Shown piece by piece: positions 11,330 through 23,171 of a stretch of DNA of 64,000 bases; position 1 is the stretch's first letter; each line of letters begins with the position of its first letter. The DNA is taken from positions 62,001 through 126,000 of the forward strand of contig JAHLEZ010000008.1 of NCBI GenBank assembly GCA_020726505.1, written 5' to 3'. The notes under the pieces were generated by a model that made no database searches, was not told the DNA's origin, and saw only the letters and a list, made by a program, of their open reading frames with translations. Both the position numbers and the translations under genes were made by a program. The DNA comes from Leptodontidium sp. MPI-SDFR-AT-0119. Taxonomy: Eukaryota > Ascomycota > Leotiomycetes > Helotiales > Leptodontidiaceae.

Positions 11330-11377
11330 GTGACGACAAGTCGTCACACTAACCCCCCCCCCTCCCCCCTCCCCCCC
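11330..11377 (-). repeat. Edge of a gypsy-type LTR in minus orientation with adjacent polypyrimidine tract
   Basis: GTGACGACAAGTCGTCAC (11330-11347) is a perfect palindrome with a 2-base centre. Read on the minus strand, a purine tract (the C-tract at 11353-11377) and then TTAG precede TGTGACGAC. This is the same order as the PPT/3' LTR junction of the gypsy element at 21205-21227. It looks like the 3' LTR start of a related minus-strand element whose remainder I cannot follow. Confidence 0.5.
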
Positions 11378-11882
11378 TTTAAAAAAGCTAGCCTTTAGCG
11401 TTTATCCACGCCCTTATCTTATACTAACTTCTTAAGTACTTTGCCGTATAATTTGTTGTGCTAGTGTACTTGTGTCTTATGGAGTTGGCAAATCAATATG
11501 AGGAAACGACACGTGATTAGAAGTGATTATGGAATTACTTGAGTTGCGATTATCTAAGAGCTTAAGGCTCTATATATATACTGTAATAGGCTTACTAGAA
11601 CCTTCTAAAGCTAATTACAAATCATTTTGATTTGTAATAACTCTTAGAATCGTCTAAAAGAGAAAGGTCATGTGACCGGATAAGCGAATGTTCTAGAAAC
11701 CGGCAGGAGGCACTAATTAAAATTCAATATGTCTCAGTGCCTAGATATATGTTATGCCCTTAGCCTACTACCGTGTTAACTAACTATATATGCCCTTATA
11801 TGCCCCTAGCGAAAATTCCTAGGTTTTAATAGCTTTAACGTAGTAGTTGTAGTGGAAAGAGAGCGAGAGGTCGGTCTTATAA

Positions 11883-12150
11883 TATCGGTGTAGTACCGGT
11901 TCATGTACTACGCCGCATGTGTAAATATATTCTAATGCGAATATAGTAATAAAGTAATAAATATATAGTTCAAAAATTTGTGTATTTTCTAAGAAAGTGC
12001 GAAGAAGACTAAATTATATACTACGAAACCCTTGCGAAACCCCACCGAATGTTCTCCGAACTTAGTCTAGCTAAGTTCTAACTCTTAATCTTAATTGCAC
12101 TCCCCGTTTTTAAACTAAAGTATACTTATATAAGGACTTATAGACTAATA
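11883..12150 (+). repeat. Solo LTR, family S, copy 1 (heavily mutated)
   Basis: It aligns over its whole length with 12326-12581 and 47378-47622. Its end is TATCGGTG rather than TGTCGGTG, and many C-to-T and G-to-A differences are present. No clear target duplication remains. Confidence 0.75.
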
Positions 12151-12325
12151 TAAGTAAAACTTCCTTAAGAAAAACTATTTCTAATAAATAAAGAAGTAAA
12201 CAACTAGTAGTATAAGAAATAACAACTAAAATAATAGAGTATTTAATAGCGTCTAATCCCGGCCTAATAGTGTTCCGAAAGTGCCTCGAAAGGGGTCCGA
12301 ATATAGTGAGGTGCCGTAGCGAAAC

Positions 12326-12581
12326 TGTCGGTGCAGTACCGGTTCATGTACCACGCCGCATGTGTGAATATATTCTAATGCGAGTATGGCGACAGAGTAA
12401 TAAATGTATGGTTTAAAATCTGTGTATTTTCTAAGAGAGTGCGAGGAGAGCTAGACTATATACTACGAAACCCCACCGAATCTCCACCGAAACCAGTCCG
12501 GCTAGGCTCTGACCCTTGAATTTGACCCGCACCCCCTTTTCCAGACCGAAGTATGCTTATGCAGGGACCTGTGGACTAACA
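12326..12581 (+). repeat. Solo LTR, family S, copy 2, with 5-bp target duplication
   Basis: It starts TGTCGGTGCAG and ends GGACTAACA. It is flanked directly by GAAAC on both sides (12321-12325 and 12582-12586). The TG...CA ends and 5-bp duplication are those of an LTR left by recombination between two LTRs. Confidence 0.85.
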
Positions 12582-13110
12582 GAAACTAAGCGAGAACTAG
12601 TAATAATAGGAACCCCTAGTATTATATAACGTGATAGATATATATATGTCGTTTCTCCTAAAGGTTTAGAGTCTTCTTTAACTAAAACATAAATAACTAT
12701 TATATGTATACTACTTTCTGATCTCTCTAATTTATTTAATATAACTTAAAAACTGATATTTCTAAGAAGATTATATTAAATTAAATAAAGAATTTAAAAG
12801 TAAGTATACTCTTTGGAGATAATTTAGTAGGGAAATAGTATATTAACTAAAATAATACTTATACTAATTCTTATAGGAGTACTCGACCTCGCCTACTATA
12901 AATACTACATTTAGTATGTCCGCCTTACTACAAAGAACTTATCTTACGACTGCTTCTTCAACAATCCCAAGAATAAGAAATATATATATTACGTAAAAAA
13001 GAAGTCCTGATGTAACTTAGTAAGTACTCTTATTTTCTTTTTACTCTAAATTATATCCTCGCCGAAAGTACTCTAGATATACAGTTACTAATATATAATA
13101 GATTCCGTGG

Positions 13111-13326
13111 TTTATCGCCGAAGAATACCTTCGTTTAGTAACCGCCCTTAAGGCGAAAGATAAAGAAGCTATCGTTATTACCGCTAAATTAATTGATTTG
13201 GCATTACTAGTCGCCGCTACTAGCGTATTAAAGACTACTAGGGAGTTGTCGTTAGCGTTATTAAAAGAAACGCGCGCTATATACTAGGAAATCGCTAGCT
13301 TAGCTAGCTCGCAAGTAATAAGTTAA
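13111..13326 (+). pseudogene. Relic helical ORF in the AT-rich block
   Basis: About 71 codons stay open with a single amber codon near 13284 and a TAA end. The frame encodes an Ala/Leu/Lys-rich helical segment (for example LRLVTALKAKDKEA). Upstream at about 12890-13000 a mutated Cys/Lys-rich stretch could be an eroded zinc-binding module. The composition is like the small Cys-plus-helix ORFs often found near fungal retroelements. I cannot name it. Confidence 0.35.
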
Positions 13327-13719
13327 CCCCCTTATTCCTTTTTAATATTAAGGCTCTTAAGTATTAACGTTTTATACTATAAGAGACGGTGCTAGTCTTA
13401 AACTAACTTCTTACCGTCGTCTTCTCTGCCGCTATTAAGTATAATAAAGAGGACGGTAGTAAGGACGATCCTCTTATTAAGCGCCCCCGCCGAAGTCGTC
13501 ACTATAACGTAAAAAAGGAAAATAAGAAACCTCTTTTAAATATATATACGTAAGGGATTCGGCCCTATTTCGGATTAACTTTATAGTAAGTTCTTTATAG
13601 CGGTACTTTCTTTATACTACTATATAAAAGTAGCCTCCTGTAATAAAACTGGTAGTTTGTTTTTATTAAAGTATCGTTATAAGGCCGCTCGTTAATACTT
13701 TAAATTAGAGGGTATTTAA

Positions 13720-14017
13720 AACTAAATCAAGTGTGTTTTTAACTTCGCAAATTAATTAAATATAAAAATAATCGTAAGAAATAAATTAATAAAATAAGAG
13801 TTATAAGGAAATATATAAATAAAAAATCAATAAGTGTAAGAAACCCTTCTATTACTAATCCAAATTAACTTTAGTTAACCGTTAAACTTAACCCTCCATT
13901 TTAATAGTAAGTATATTAGTGTTAATAAAATCCCGAAGAGCCTTATTCAGAGCACTCTTCGTTATAGCGTTAGCAGGATTATTAGCGCTATTAATTCATT
14001 AAACCTCTGTTAGCTTT
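13720..14017 (-). mobile_element. Ty1/copia element A, 3' pol fragment (left piece)
   Basis: The sequence at about 13900-14012 aligns with copia B at about 24860-24965 and continues, after the gypsy insertion, at 21471. The element reads on the minus strand. Its left limit is approximate and no left LTR was recognised. The last five bases, GCTTT, are the target duplication of the gypsy element. Confidence 0.65.
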
Positions 14018-14264
14018 TGTGACGACTGTCGCTGTCCAGAGCCTCATTTCCACCGGCTCCACTTAGTACTGCCTGATCGGGACGTACCGAGATTACTATA
14101 GTACTAAGTAAACTAACCTCTTATATATAGACTTATTCTTTCTTTACCTTCTTTCCTCTGTAGTTATAGATTCTAAGTTGATGCTTAATATCGTCATATG
14201 TCTTATATTAATATATAAGGCGTCAGTTACACGTAATTACCGTCTTTCTAGAGCAAGCGTCACA
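14018..14264 (+). repeat. 5' LTR of gypsy element
   Basis: 247 bp, TG...CA ends, 5' flank GCTTT. The TATATATA stretch near 14120 could be its promoter. Confidence 0.93.
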
Positions 14265-17200
14265 TTATTTACAACTCTTTTCTTTACGTCTAAAAAGACA
14301 GTAAATATCCCCCGCCCCTAATTCTCCTGTAAGTAATTACGACCTAAAAGCTCAAATATAAGAAAGGCCTATATTAAGCTTTATAACTTAATAAATAACA
14401 GTATCAAAACCCCTATTAATAGCGAAGTCAATATCTACTTTACTACTATTACCCTTATTCTCTTCCCCGACCTCTGCCTCTACATGACGAAGTCGAAACC
14501 CCCTCTTCGCTAGACCTCTCCCTCTAACTCGCTAAGTCAAGCCGAAAGTCGTCCCTCCTTTAATAAAGCGATCCGCTATAAACGACGTTAATATGTCGTC
14601 TGCCTCTTCTTTTGTCCCCTTACTTAACTCTCCCGATACTAATAATCCTTTAGTTAATACTTCTACTAATACGCTAGGGAGTAGTACAGAGCCTACAAGG
14701 ACACATATAAGAGAGACACTATAAGAAAGCCGACTTCGCATTTTAGAAGAGTAACTCGCGGAGAGTCGTATAAAGAACTAGCAATTAAAGTTGTTTCTTT
14801 AATAATAATAATAAACGACTGACGAGCCTTTATTACGTAGACCCGCCCTAAGATCTATAACTTTCTAAGAAGGGGACACACCCCTTCATCCCTTAATTAA
14901 GAAAACTCTTGCCCTCGAGTTAAACAAAGGCAAAGGTAAGATATAAAGTACTCTTAACTTTAATGGATTACTAGACGACGATAGTAATAATAATTACTGA
15001 CCTCCTCGTATCTTAAGTCGTCGTTCCCCCTCTTTTTCTAAGATATCTTAGATGTTTATAGCCTCACGAATCGAGAAGATCCCTAACTTAAATAATAAGC
15101 TTTTAGATAGTATTAACTATAGTCCACGTTTATAAGAAGTCTAGGTCTAAAACGCCTTACGCTAGTACGACTAATACTTCGTTAACGACGACTACTAGAA
15201 GGACTAGTTACTAATATAAATAAAAGGAATAGCTTGCACGTTCTTAGAACCCTCTTTCTTGTCCTTAACGCTCGATAACGACAGAAACATTACAGATACA
15301 CTTAACTTAATTAATTAAGTGGTTAAATTCTTAACTAACCCTTATAAGTAATAAATAGTGTGTAACTTTTACTTCGCGTTAAAGATAAAAGTCATAAGAT
15401 AAACCTTTTAGGATTTTTACTAATAGTTTAGAATTCTTATTAATTAAGGCGGCGTAACTAACAACTTAATACTTAAAATAGACTTACAAGACAAGCTTCT
15501 ATCCCGCTTACGTAAGTAACTATTCTATAAGTATTAAAAGGCCAGAACTTTAAAAGAGTATATAAGAGTAGTTTAAGCCGAAGACTAAAGACAGATTATA
15601 AAGAGTATTATTTACGCTAGTCGCTCTAGCCCCTTAGCGACAGGTATAAATTCTTATCCCTGATCTTAAGTTAATATCTCCTTAGGAACTACGGGAAAGT
15701 CACTTTAAACTTCTATTACTTCTTCGTCTTAGTGACGAGAGATTAGTTAACCCTTAAGTTAATAAATCTCTACAGGAGCCGATATACCTCGTGCTTAAAC
15801 ACTAATAAATACCCCACGGCATTTCGCCTAACAGCCCCTTAGTCGTGGTTATACCTCCCGCCTAAACGAAATAAAAGTAGGCGCCGACGACGGCGGTCTT
15901 ATGTTTAATAACTAAGCTATAGACGACAACGACAACTTACTAATAAAGGAACTTACTTTATAAGCAAAAGACTTAGCCTAAGAAAAGGCTCTTTTTTAAG
16001 TATAGTACGAGATATACGACATCTTAACCTTAAGAAGCTTCTTAACGAACTAACACTTACTACCCGCATCACTCTCTTTAAGAATAAACTCATATATAAA
16101 TTACTTATACTTTTTAATTCTAGAGCTAATAGTTATTATTTCATTAATTACTCTCTTTTAAAGTCTCTTTCCTTCTTTTTAAAACCTTTAATTCACTTAC
16201 TGCCTTCACTTGTCCCTATTAAAGGATTTAATAGTCGAACTAGCTAGACTATTAGCCACTATATTACGTTAAATTTAATAGTCGACAAACGTCTATAGTC
16301 ATTTACTCCTTTCTTAATCACTTACTTAAGAAACTATAAAGTAATTATTAGAAGATTATAACTAAAGTATTACGAAATACTCTTAGATGCCACTAAACAT
16401 TAGCTTATCTAGCCATTAGACTACCCCTTAATAATAAGCTACAGCAAACTAATTGAGGTCTAAGACTTACGTGTACACAAGATTCACTAACGCCACTAGC
16501 GCGACGCCGAGCGTAGAGACGCTAAATTGCGTGAATTTTAAAGCCACTATAATACTTAATTTACAGAGTCGACTTTAATAGTCGACTCGCACTTACCTCC
16601 CGCGCTAAATATAAATACCTTAGACTTAACTTCTTTCCTAAGCTAACCACAGTTAATAAAGTTCACTAGAAAGTTCATAGGAAGAAGTCAAGCAACTACC
16701 CCTTCCTTAAATCTTAAGTTACACTTTAATTTTATAGCCAATTTTAACCGGCACGCTAAGTCAAATTTCGACGTATACGTTAGTTACTCCTTTACTTTCT
16801 TAATAACCTTAGAACTTATTGCTATTAATCCCTCGACTATTACTAAGTCTAAAAAACTAGCGATTATATTAATAAAAAATCAAACCTAGTATCCCGCGTA
16901 GTATAGTTAAATTATATCAGATGCCGAAGATATCAATTCTATAGATATATAATTATTAAGCTTATACTTATAACTAATCTCTAACCACGGAACTACTATA
17001 AGTCGTAAAAAAAAAGATCAAGGAAACTAGCTGTAGTCGTGTTAGAAGTGTAAAGTCGAGAATTTATACTCCCCCAGAATCGAGTCCACGGCGCTAATAA
17101 AGGAAATTTACCCCCTTATCTCTTTAATACTTAGTACTTCGTCCACTTTTTCTTTCCTTCTTGTTTTAAGTATAAAACCCCTTATATATTCTTTACTTTC

Positions 17201-18359
17201 TTCTCTTATTATACCTTTTAATAAATACTTCGTTTCAAAACATATAATAACTTCTAAAAGTAGCCGCGCCGTTGTATTAATTAGAGAAGTTACGCTAATA
17301 ATGAATTTTATATTAATTTCCGAGAGTCAGAAATACTCAGATTTACGCCTTTTAAGTATATAATATCGCCCCTAGCTAATCCCCGATACTAGTACTACTG
17401 TCGAACTTACCTCTGTTGTTAATCTTCTATATACTACAGAGCTCGCGCATTAATAAGTACGACATATAATAAAGCCTAGAGAGCGCGCGCACTCCGCTAC
17501 TAACAGTTCCCTACTTTAACTAAGAAGTATATTAAATAACTAGCCTAGTCAATATATATAACCGCTCTTACGACTAGATAATACATATATCCTAACTAAA
17601 CTGGCCCAAATAGAAGTTACTGAGCTAGAGAGCGGAACCGCTAAGCTCTTATACCCTCGAGACTAGACTAACTCCCTTTAATTCGCTCCTTTTACGCGTA
17701 AAATATATATTAAGGACTACGCTAATTTACTTTAAAAAATATAAACGTAGCTCTTTCTCACACACGACTCGACTACAAAAGCTCCTTCTTCCTTAACTTC
17801 TTCTCCTTAACTACGAGATAAGTTATTAATTACAAAGTGACGTAAGAAAGCTCGTTGACGTCTAATTATTAAGATCTTCTTAATTAACGCCATAGTGTTT
17901 TATATATTAATAAAACAGAAGTCTAGAGATAAGATATTCGTAGTAACTCTTTAAGAGATTAATGCTCTAATTAATTAAAGAAGCTAAGAGCGAGAGAAAG
18001 CCACTATTATATTAGCCTTAACTATCGAACTCACTCACCGCCGCTAGTCAGTTATATAGTTTGCACTCTTTATTTAAGAGTTAGACGCTAAGTTAATAAT
18101 TCCCTTAGAATATACTAATTAAACTCACGTATTTTCTAAGGCAAAAAGTGATATTCTCCCCCCTTACCGCTCGTACAATTACAAAATTAAGTTAGAAGGA
18201 GAGGGCGAGAAAGTACTTAAGTATTCGCTATTATACAAGATGTCGACTGAAGAACTTGAGGCTATTAAAGAATATATTATAAATAACTTAGATAAAGGAT
18301 TTATTAAGCCGTCTTAAGTATTATTCGTAGCCCCTATTCTTTTTGTTAAGAAGCCGAAT

Positions 18360-18720
18360 AGTTCCTTGTGATTATATATTAATTTTTAGGTACTAAATTC
18401 CCTCACTTAGAAGGACTAATACCCCTTACCTCTAATTAATAAGACCTTAGCTTATATAATTAATACTCGCATCTTTACTAAATTAGACATTCGTTAAGCC
18501 TTTCACTGAATCTAAATAGACCTAATATTAGAAAAGTACACTACTTTCTGTACGAGGTACGGCGTATATAAATACAAAGTTCTTTTATTTAGCTTAACTA
18601 ATGGCCTTACTACTTACTAGCGTTACATAAACGATATTCTCTTCAATTACCTTGATGATTTCTATATAACGTACTTAAACGACATTCTTATATACTTTAA
18701 GGACCCTTTATAATACTAGC
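18360..18720 (+). pseudogene. Reverse transcriptase core of gypsy element (degraded)
   Basis: Recognisable RT blocks are KLDIR at 18482-18496 (first catalytic Asp), then TRYGVYKY and the FSLTNG block (normally FGLTNAP). YLNDILIY follows at about 18670-18693, where YLDD has become YLND by a G-to-A change. In-frame stops are scattered between the motifs, so the enzyme cannot be made. Confidence 0.85.
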
Positions 18721-20899
18721 TTTATGTTAAAAAGGTACTTTAACGTCTTAATAACGTTAAGTTATAAGCCGACTTAAAGAAGTGTGAGTTTAAAGTAATA
18801 TAAACTAAGTACTTAAGATTTATTATATTAACTTCTAACTTAAAAGTTGATCTTAAGAAGGTCTCTGTCGTTTGTGAATAGACTTACTCTAATTTTATTA
18901 AAGGTGTGTAATCCTTTCTTAGTTTTTGTAACTTCTACTAGAGATTTATCTGCGACTATAATATTATAGTAAAATCCCTTATTTAATTAATTAAGAATAA
19001 CGTTCCCTTCCGCTTTATTATAAAGTGTGAAGATGCCTTTGACCTCCTTAAATATACTCTCACGTCTATACCTCTCTTAAGATACTACTAATAAGATTTA
19101 CTCTACCTCTTAGAGATAGATGTTAGTAATAGTATTATAGCCGGAGTCCTTTCCTAATAACACGGCGACAACTAGTTCCCCGTTACTTTCTTTTTAAAGA
19201 CTATATTACTTACTAAGCTTAACTACGTAATACACGATAAAGAAATACTAGTTATTATTAGATCCTTTAGGCACTAATATGCTGAGTTAGTAAGAGCCTC
19301 TTACTAAGTCCGTGTTATAATAGACTACAAGGCCTTAGAATACTTTATAACCTCTAAGTAATTAAATACTAGGCAAGCACAATAAGTAAAGCTCTTAGCG
19401 GACTATAATTTCATAATCACATACCGCCTTAGAATTTATAACCCCCTAGTAGACACACTTTCCTATAAGCTAGACGAATTAGATTAATAAAACTTTATAA
19501 AAAAGACTTAACGCCTTTAATAACTCTTACGTTAAGACTAAGTTAACTTTAGCTTACTGTCTATAGAGTTACGGCCGCCTAATAACGCTAACGCGCTAGT
19601 AATTAACGTTAAACTCGTTACTTTTATATTAATATTCTCTATTATATAGTAAATCCTAGAGGCTAATTATATTACTTCTTCCTTATAAGCTCTACGTAAA
19701 CAAGCTATATTAGACTCTTTAAGTAAACTCAACTTAGAAGGTGACCTCTTATTCAACGACAGCCGTCTCTTAGTCCTCGATGTCAATCACCTCTGAACCC
19801 TCCTTATACGAGAGGTCTATGATCGAGTCACTACAACGTACTTTAGTGCTAAGAAGACGATCTAAATACTCTCTTCTTAGTACTAGTAATATAGAATCAC
19901 GTCTATAGTTTAATAGTATTACTATAACTATTATATATGCCGACGAATTTAAGTTCCTTAAGATAAAAAGCCTAGATTCCTTTATCCTCTCCTCGTTCCG
20001 TCTAGACTATAAGAATATATTACTATAGACTATTACTCCTTTACTAAAGATAAGTATAGATTTAATAATGTCCTTGTCTTTATTAATAGATTTAATAAAT
20101 AAGTTATTAATATCCCTTGTTAGAAGACGACAGATACTCAGAAGCTAGCTATTATATATATATATTATATATATTATTACTTTAGTACTCCCTTGACTAT
20201 TACTTCTAATAGAGGCCCTTAGTTTGTCTCTAAGTTTTAGACCGCCCTTGGCAAGATCCTTAGAACTAAGAGACAATTATCCGCTACTGACTACTTATAG
20301 ACAGACGACTAGACTGAAGTGTATAACTAATACCTATAGAAACGACTCCGACCTTTCGTTGCGTATTATTAAGACGACTAGTTAAAGTACCTCCTTATTA
20401 TAAATTACGCCTAGATGTCCCTCTTATACGATTCCTTAGGGGGACTCTCTTTATTTAAGGTAGTTTATAAATACGTACTACGCACAGATTAGGACTAGAA
20501 AATCGACTTACTAGACTCAATTACCCCCGCTAATAAGTTAAACACTTAATAAGCTATTGACTATACTTAACGCTATAAGAAAGCATAAGATATAACTCGG
20601 TCGAACCTCACTATAGCCCAAGCCAAGATAACTAGGTCCTATAACGCCTCTCGCCGCGATGTCGACTTTAATAAAGACAGCCTAGTTTAGCTCGACATAC
20701 GTTACTTTAAGACACTCCGTCTATCTAAGAAGTTAAATATACCGACTAATAGACTATTCAAAGTACTCGAGAAGGTAGGACACTCGTACCGCCTAGAATT
20801 ACTAGCGAGTATAAAGGTCTATAATGTCTTTCCGGCTAATAAGCTACGCCGAGACCCCAACGACCCCTTACTAGGCCAAGTGTAAGATACTCCCCCGCT

Positions 20900-21190
20900 G
20901 ATTAATATTATAAGCGACGACGAGTAGGAACTAGAAAAAGTACTTACTTGCCGTAAGAAGGGTAAGACTCTGTCTTACTATATTACTTAGCTTAATTAAG
21001 ACGTTGACTTAGACTAGTATAATGCCTCTGACCTTAAGTACGCTCTATATAAAGTCAGGGATTTCTACCTCAGTCACCTCAAGCAAGTAGGACCCCCTGT
21101 TAAGCTACCTGAATAGATTAAAGCATAAGAAGATAGTATTAACGACTACGACGACCTCGATAGTAACAAGGAGATAGACTAACGCTCGAG
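20900..21190 (+). pseudogene. C-terminal chromodomain of gypsy integrase (degraded)
   Basis: The frame carries VLTCRKKGKTLSYYIT, then NASDLKYALYKVRDFYLSH and KQVGPPVKLPE. Several amber codons sit where the family has Trp (TGG to TAG). This layout is the chromodomain tail of chromoviruses, which guides integration to heterochromatin. The ORF ends just before the polypurine tract. Confidence 0.75.
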
Positions 21191-21218
21191 GACGAGCTTT
21201 TTCTAGAGGGGGGGGTAA

Positions 21219-21465
21219 TGTGACGACTGTCGCTGTCTAGAGCCTCATTTCCACCGGCTCCACTTAGTACTGCCTGATCAGGACGTATTGAGATTACTAT
21301 AGTACTAAACAAACTAACCTCTTATATATAAACTTATTCTTTCCTTACCTTCTTTCCTCTATAGTTATAGATTCTAAATTAATACTTAGTATCGTCATAT
21401 GTCTTGTGTTGATATATGAGGCGTCAGTTACACGTGATTGCCGTCTTTCTAGGGCAAGCGTCACA
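21219..21465 (+). repeat. 3' LTR of gypsy element
   Basis: 247 bp, same ends as the 5' LTR, followed by GCTTT. It follows the polypurine tract at 21205-21218. Confidence 0.93.
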
Positions 21466-22896
21466 GCTTTTTACGTTCGTATAATTAACGAATAGTTATA
21501 ATATCGATTATTAAGTGCTTCTCTTTCGTTATATTAAGCTTGACAATATACTCATAAAGGGACAAAGAATCTGTAATAGCACGGTAATAAGCTAATAAGC
21601 CTAATACCATAAGCGAGGTCACGGGATCAGATAATCAGGTGATAACTCTCTATTAGCGCGAATATCGAAGTGAAGAGCCCTTTCCCTGAGGGAAGGTAGC
21701 TCTCCTTATATCTTCGATACTAAGTCGACTATTCCTAATTAAGCTTAATTATATGACGTATACGTTGCGTACGTATTACGTATTAGCGCTATACAACCTC
21801 ACTTAGTAAAATACTAAGTGGGTATATGACATAAATCGCTTATCCGAGGTCCCGAGCTTTACCGAGCTTTCCCGAGGCTATTACGTCTCTCGTAACGTCA
21901 TAAGCTAATCCTATTTAGGCATCGTAATGAAGCTAAAGGCTTGGCTAACCGGCTACCATTATAGAATCCGTGCAAACAACAATAAGAAGACGTGAGATAC
22001 TAAGCTTATTAGTTGCTATATTAATAATAATATTAAGGGAGATTAATATATCGATGCTAGCTATTATAATATATAGCTTCGATACGAGTACTACACGAGT
22101 TACTCTCTTGTATTTTATTAAATTAATATATACGATGTTACTAATTAAAGTAAATTACGTATCTCTTATTATTTCGGCACTGATTACTAATACGAAACTT
22201 ATTTATGAACTTAGGTCTTTATTATTGACGAAAGAATTATTTATAAAAACGCAGACCTTCGCGAACTATAAGTTAATTAGTACGTATTAAAATCCCCTCT
22301 TTAAGTTATTTATTTGTTATTTAAGACGTAAGTTTAAGGACTTAACGTTGTCTTTTGCTAAATCTTAGTATTACGCTACGACTAAGAGGTTAAATGTTAC
22401 TTCCGGCTAATATAATATAACAAGATAGGCTATACGAGCTCGTTACTTTTTATAAACCTTCTTATAATTCTCTTTTTTAGCGTCTACTAGCTTTAGCCTT
22501 ACTCCTTAACCTTTCTGAGATATATAGAGGCTGTCCCTGTTTATAGTAATAATATACTTATTAAACGTAATAGTTTTAGTAAAAAGTAGTACTTATATCG
22601 GCTTTATTAGAAAACCGGCTTTAGTAATTTTATCTTGTTCTCTTATTAAGAAGTCCTTATTTCTTAGAATTAAAGTATTGTTTATTTATATTCCTACGAT
22701 ACTAAAGTCATAACTTTCCTTAGTATTAATTAGTAAGTATAAGTCGTATATTAAAGTCTTTATTTATAAGTTCTTTACGTAATATTTATAGTATATATTA
22801 AACTAATAGTTTTTAGACTTAAGTATATTATATAATAATAATACTACTATAAATATTATACTAAGAGGGAAATCTCTTACGATCTCTTTTAGTAAC
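21466..22896 (-). mobile_element. Copia element A, RNase H/RT part (middle piece)
   Basis: The sequence from 21471 aligns with copia B around 24970-25060 (shared TATAATTAACG and CGCTTCTCTTTCGT-like blocks). It runs into the RT region, which is cut at 22896 by copia B. The last five bases, GTAAC, are the target duplication of copia B. All frames are broken. Confidence 0.75.
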
Positions 22897-23171
22897 TGTT
22901 AGTATTTAACCAAGGTCTGATACCTGATATTAGGGTGACAAAGAATATAACAAGTGAAGTTTAATTAAGTATATTCCGTGTGTCCCTTTCGTACGAAAGG
23001 AAAAGCTACCTTAAATATATTAAGTACTAAACCCCGTAGCTCGTATAAGTATTACTTGTACGAAACCAAGAGGCAAAGTATAAAACTAAGCTTTATCTTG
23101 GCTAGGAGAGACGACTATCTTTAGAAGCTGTCAAAGTAAAAGAATACTCCTTAGCTAAGGCTATTTTAACA
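22897..23171 (-). repeat. LTR of copia B (3' LTR by coding direction)
   Basis: 275 bp, alignable end to end with 30209-30483; the differences I see are transitions. Confidence 0.9.

Larger units (their letters stand above)
14018..21465 (+). mobile_element. Ty3/gypsy retrotransposon (chromovirus type), RIP-degraded, full length
   Basis: The element is 7448 bp long. LTRs of 247 bp at 14018-14264 and 21219-21465 begin TGTGACG and end CGTCACA. A 5-bp target duplication, GCTTT, lies at 14013-14017 and 21466-21470. A polypurine tract (AGAGGGGGGGGTAA, 21205-21218) precedes the 3' LTR. Gag/pol read on the plus strand but are full of stops. It is inserted in the RNase H part of copia A. The LTRs differ at about 20 positions, all transitions by eye. 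Confidence 0.93.

Noticed and set aside
21970..22290. 106-codon plus-strand frame in the AT-rich block
   Set aside because: Antisense to the copia A RT remnant; Ile/Leu/Thr-rich composition is a by-product of AT bias.
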